Shown piece by piece: positions 62,934 through 64,000 of a stretch of 64,000 nucleotides of DNA; the first letter of the stretch is position 1; each line of letters starts with the position of its first letter. Source of the DNA: Sandaracinus amylolyticus (lineage in GTDB: Bacteria > Myxococcota_A > Polyangia > Polyangiales > Sandaracinaceae). The position numbers and the translations under genes were made by a program. Under the pieces are notes generated by a model. It saw nothing but the letters and a program-made list of their open reading frames with translations. It searched no databases and was not told where the DNA came from. The stretch spans positions 7,998,001 through 8,062,000 of the forward strand of contig NZ_CP070225.1 of NCBI RefSeq assembly GCF_021631985.1, in the 5' to 3' direction.

Positions 62934-63311
62934 GTGAAACGACCTCCGGCGCTCACCGAGCGCGAGCGCGCCGCCCTCGCCCTGACCGACGCCCTCGACC
63001 CGCGCCTGCTCACCGCGCTCGCCGAGCCGGTGCGCCTCGAGATCGTGAAGTCCCTGCTGCTGCGCGGCCCCGCCGACGCCACCGCGATCGCCGCGCCACT
63101 GCCGGTCGATCGCTCGGTGGTGTCGCGTCACCTCAAGATTCTCCTCGATTCCGGGATGATCACGGTGCGCAAGGAAGGCCGCCGCCGCATCTACGAGCTC
63201 GACGGCCCGACCCTGGTCGCCCGCTTCGACGACATCGCGGCCCGAACGCGCTCCGTCGTCGCGCTGTGCTGCCCGTCTCCCACCGCAGCCCTCCGGCGCG
63301 CGTCAGACTGA
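62934..63311 (+). CDS. ArsR-family winged-helix regulator
   Basis: 125 aa. The HTH core is RLLTALAEPVRLEIVKSLLL, then ATAIAAPLPVDRSVVSRHLK and a wing (GMITVRKEGRRRIYELDG), standard ArsR/SmtB fold. The C-terminal VVALCCPSP has a Cys pair that may sense metal or thiols; the classic ELCVCDL site is absent. It is divergent from an exported-protein operon and probably represses it. Confidence 0.9.
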   Translation: MKRPPALTERERAALALTDALDPRLLTALAEPVRLEIVKSLLLRGPADATAIAAPLPVDRSVVSRHLKILLDSGMITVRKEGRRRIYELDGPTLVARFDDIAARTRSVVALCCPSPTAALRRASD

Positions 63312-63635
63312 TCGGCATCCGTGCACCGTCGTGCACGCGACATCGCGGAGGCGCGCCAGAGGCGAACGCGGGCGCCGAGCACGACGGCGCCCGCCGCGAT
63401 CGCGTCGTGTTCCGTCGCTGAGCCGACGTCGTCCTGCGTCCCGCCCGCGCCCACGATCGCGCACGCGCCCCGACGGGTGATCGCGGCGCGAGAACCCAAT
63501 CATCACGCGGGCCACCACGAGGGCGGAGTCGTCGATCGTGCTCGGCGCGCACCGACGTCGGTCTCGCGCGCCTGGGCGCTTACGCGGGATACCCCTGACG
63601 TGCGCTGCTCCAGCTTCGCGGTAGAACGCGGCCCC
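63312..63635. other. Region without recognised gene
   Basis: 324 bp, GC-rich. Short ORFs on both strands look like composition artefacts: no ribosome site, low coherence. It includes the promoter of the VKOR gene. No repeats or hairpins noted. Confidence 0.5.
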
Positions 63636-64000
63636 ATGACGCAAAGGGTTCTCGCCGCGATCGTCGCGGTCGCGGCCGCGCTGGGGTTCGCCTTCGCCGC
63701 GGTCTCGACATCCGACTTCGTCGCGCACCTCGATCGTCAGGTCCACGGCATCCACTGCTCGTTCCTGCCCGGCGTCGGCGCGGCCGACGTGAGCGGGACG
63801 ACGGGATGCCACGTGACGCTGATGAGCCCGTACTCGTCGGTCATGCGCGAGAGCGTGTGGGGCGGCATCCCGATCTCGCTGCCCGCGATGGCGGTGTTCG
63901 CGTACCTGGTGTTCTTCCCGCTCGCGCTGATCGCGCTGCGGCGCACCGGGGATCGACGCGCGACGGGCTTCCTGCTCGCGGCGACGACCCTGCCGCTGCT
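63636..64000 (+). CDS. Vitamin K epoxide reductase-family protein, 3' end outside window
   Basis: The ATG at 63636 opens 121 codons to the window edge. The sequence VTLMSPYSSVMRESVWGGIP then ISLPAMAVFAYLVF matches the VKOR signature (SxYSxxxGxPxSLxA) with membrane helices. Cys residues occur in GIHCSFLPG and TTGCHVTLM, a possible external pair; the CxxC active site would be expected further on. VKOR proteins reoxidise DsbA-like thiol oxidases. This is the only visible gene of oxidative protein folding, interesting beside so many Cys-rich exported proteins. Confidence 0.7.
   Translation, partial: MTQRVLAAIVAVAAALGFAFAAVSTSDFVAHLDRQVHGIHCSFLPGVGAADVSGTTGCHVTLMSPYSSVMRESVWGGIPISLPAMAVFAYLVFFPLALIALRRTGDRRATGFLLAATTLPL

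Noticed and set aside
63191..63499. 102-codon minus-strand ORF between the ArsR and VKOR genes
   Set aside because: It overlaps the ArsR coding end, has no ribosome site and reads as low-complexity GC sequence.
1..64000. CRISPR arrays, tRNA or rRNA genes, intact insertion sequences
   Set aside because: No regularly spaced direct repeats, no cloverleaf-like segment and no complete transposase were seen on either strand by eye.

Overview
The window is very GC-rich, with long antisense shadow ORFs. It carries hallmarks of a large-genome myxobacterium, probably Polyangiales or a Sandaracinus-like lineage (inference from gene content, not from a search). These hallmarks are many lipoproteins with Cys-rich or RCC1-type repeats, a Ser/Thr kinase fused to an AAA ATPase and TPRs, a PAS histidine kinase with its own receiver, a SpvB/RHS giant, and a Tad pilus locus rich in FHA domains.

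Layout. 1-5.8 kb: a membrane protein cut by the window edge, an RCC1 lipoprotein, a Lys-rich unknown and a hemerythrin-like protein. 5.8-12.3 kb (minus strand): hybrid histidine kinase, TerB-like protein and the 1301-aa kinase-ATPase-TPR protein. 12.4-14.5 kb: decayed genes, including a frameshifted lipoprotein, a remnant of a second copy of its C-terminal module, and possibly an IS66 TnpA scrap. 14.5-25.9 kb (minus strand): one transcription unit of a truncated Myxo-disulfide-repeat lipoprotein joined to a headless RCC1 protein, then SpvB-like and RHS halves separated by one frameshift, then a small lipoprotein. 26.1-28.3 kb: a chimeric regulator ORF and a cytochrome P450. 28.4-33.6 kb: two exported proteins, an ECF sigma/FecR pair and an APC-type permease. 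33.8-50.8 kb (plus strand): a complete-looking Tad (type IVc) pilus locus with two pilins, prepilin peptidase, three TadE/G-like proteins, CpaB, CpaC, two CpaF ATPases, TadB, TadC, a TPR lipoprotein and three FHA or FHA-like proteins. 50.8-64 kb: a split DUF2891 gene, ExbD, a TetR regulator, an ELFV amino-acid dehydrogenase with an ATP-grasp partner, an HSL-type esterase, an M1 aminopeptidase, a beta-propeller protein, an ArsR regulator and a partial VKOR-family gene.

The most striking observation is reciprocal gene breakage at about 26.64 kb and 50.94 kb. The ORF at 26106-26882 begins as a LuxR-type regulator and ends as the C-terminus of a DUF2891 protein. The DUF2891 ORF at 50.9-51.7 kb loses exactly that C-terminus and runs into sequence that encodes the missing half of the LuxR helix-turn-helix. 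Flipping the intervening ~24.3 kb, which holds the P450, the sigma/FecR pair, the permease and the whole Tad locus, would rebuild both genes. It would also rebuild a TetR-flanked exbD-DUF2891-P450 operon. This implies a recent inversion, a phase-variable state, or an assembly artefact.

All function calls rest on motifs read by eye. No database search was possible.
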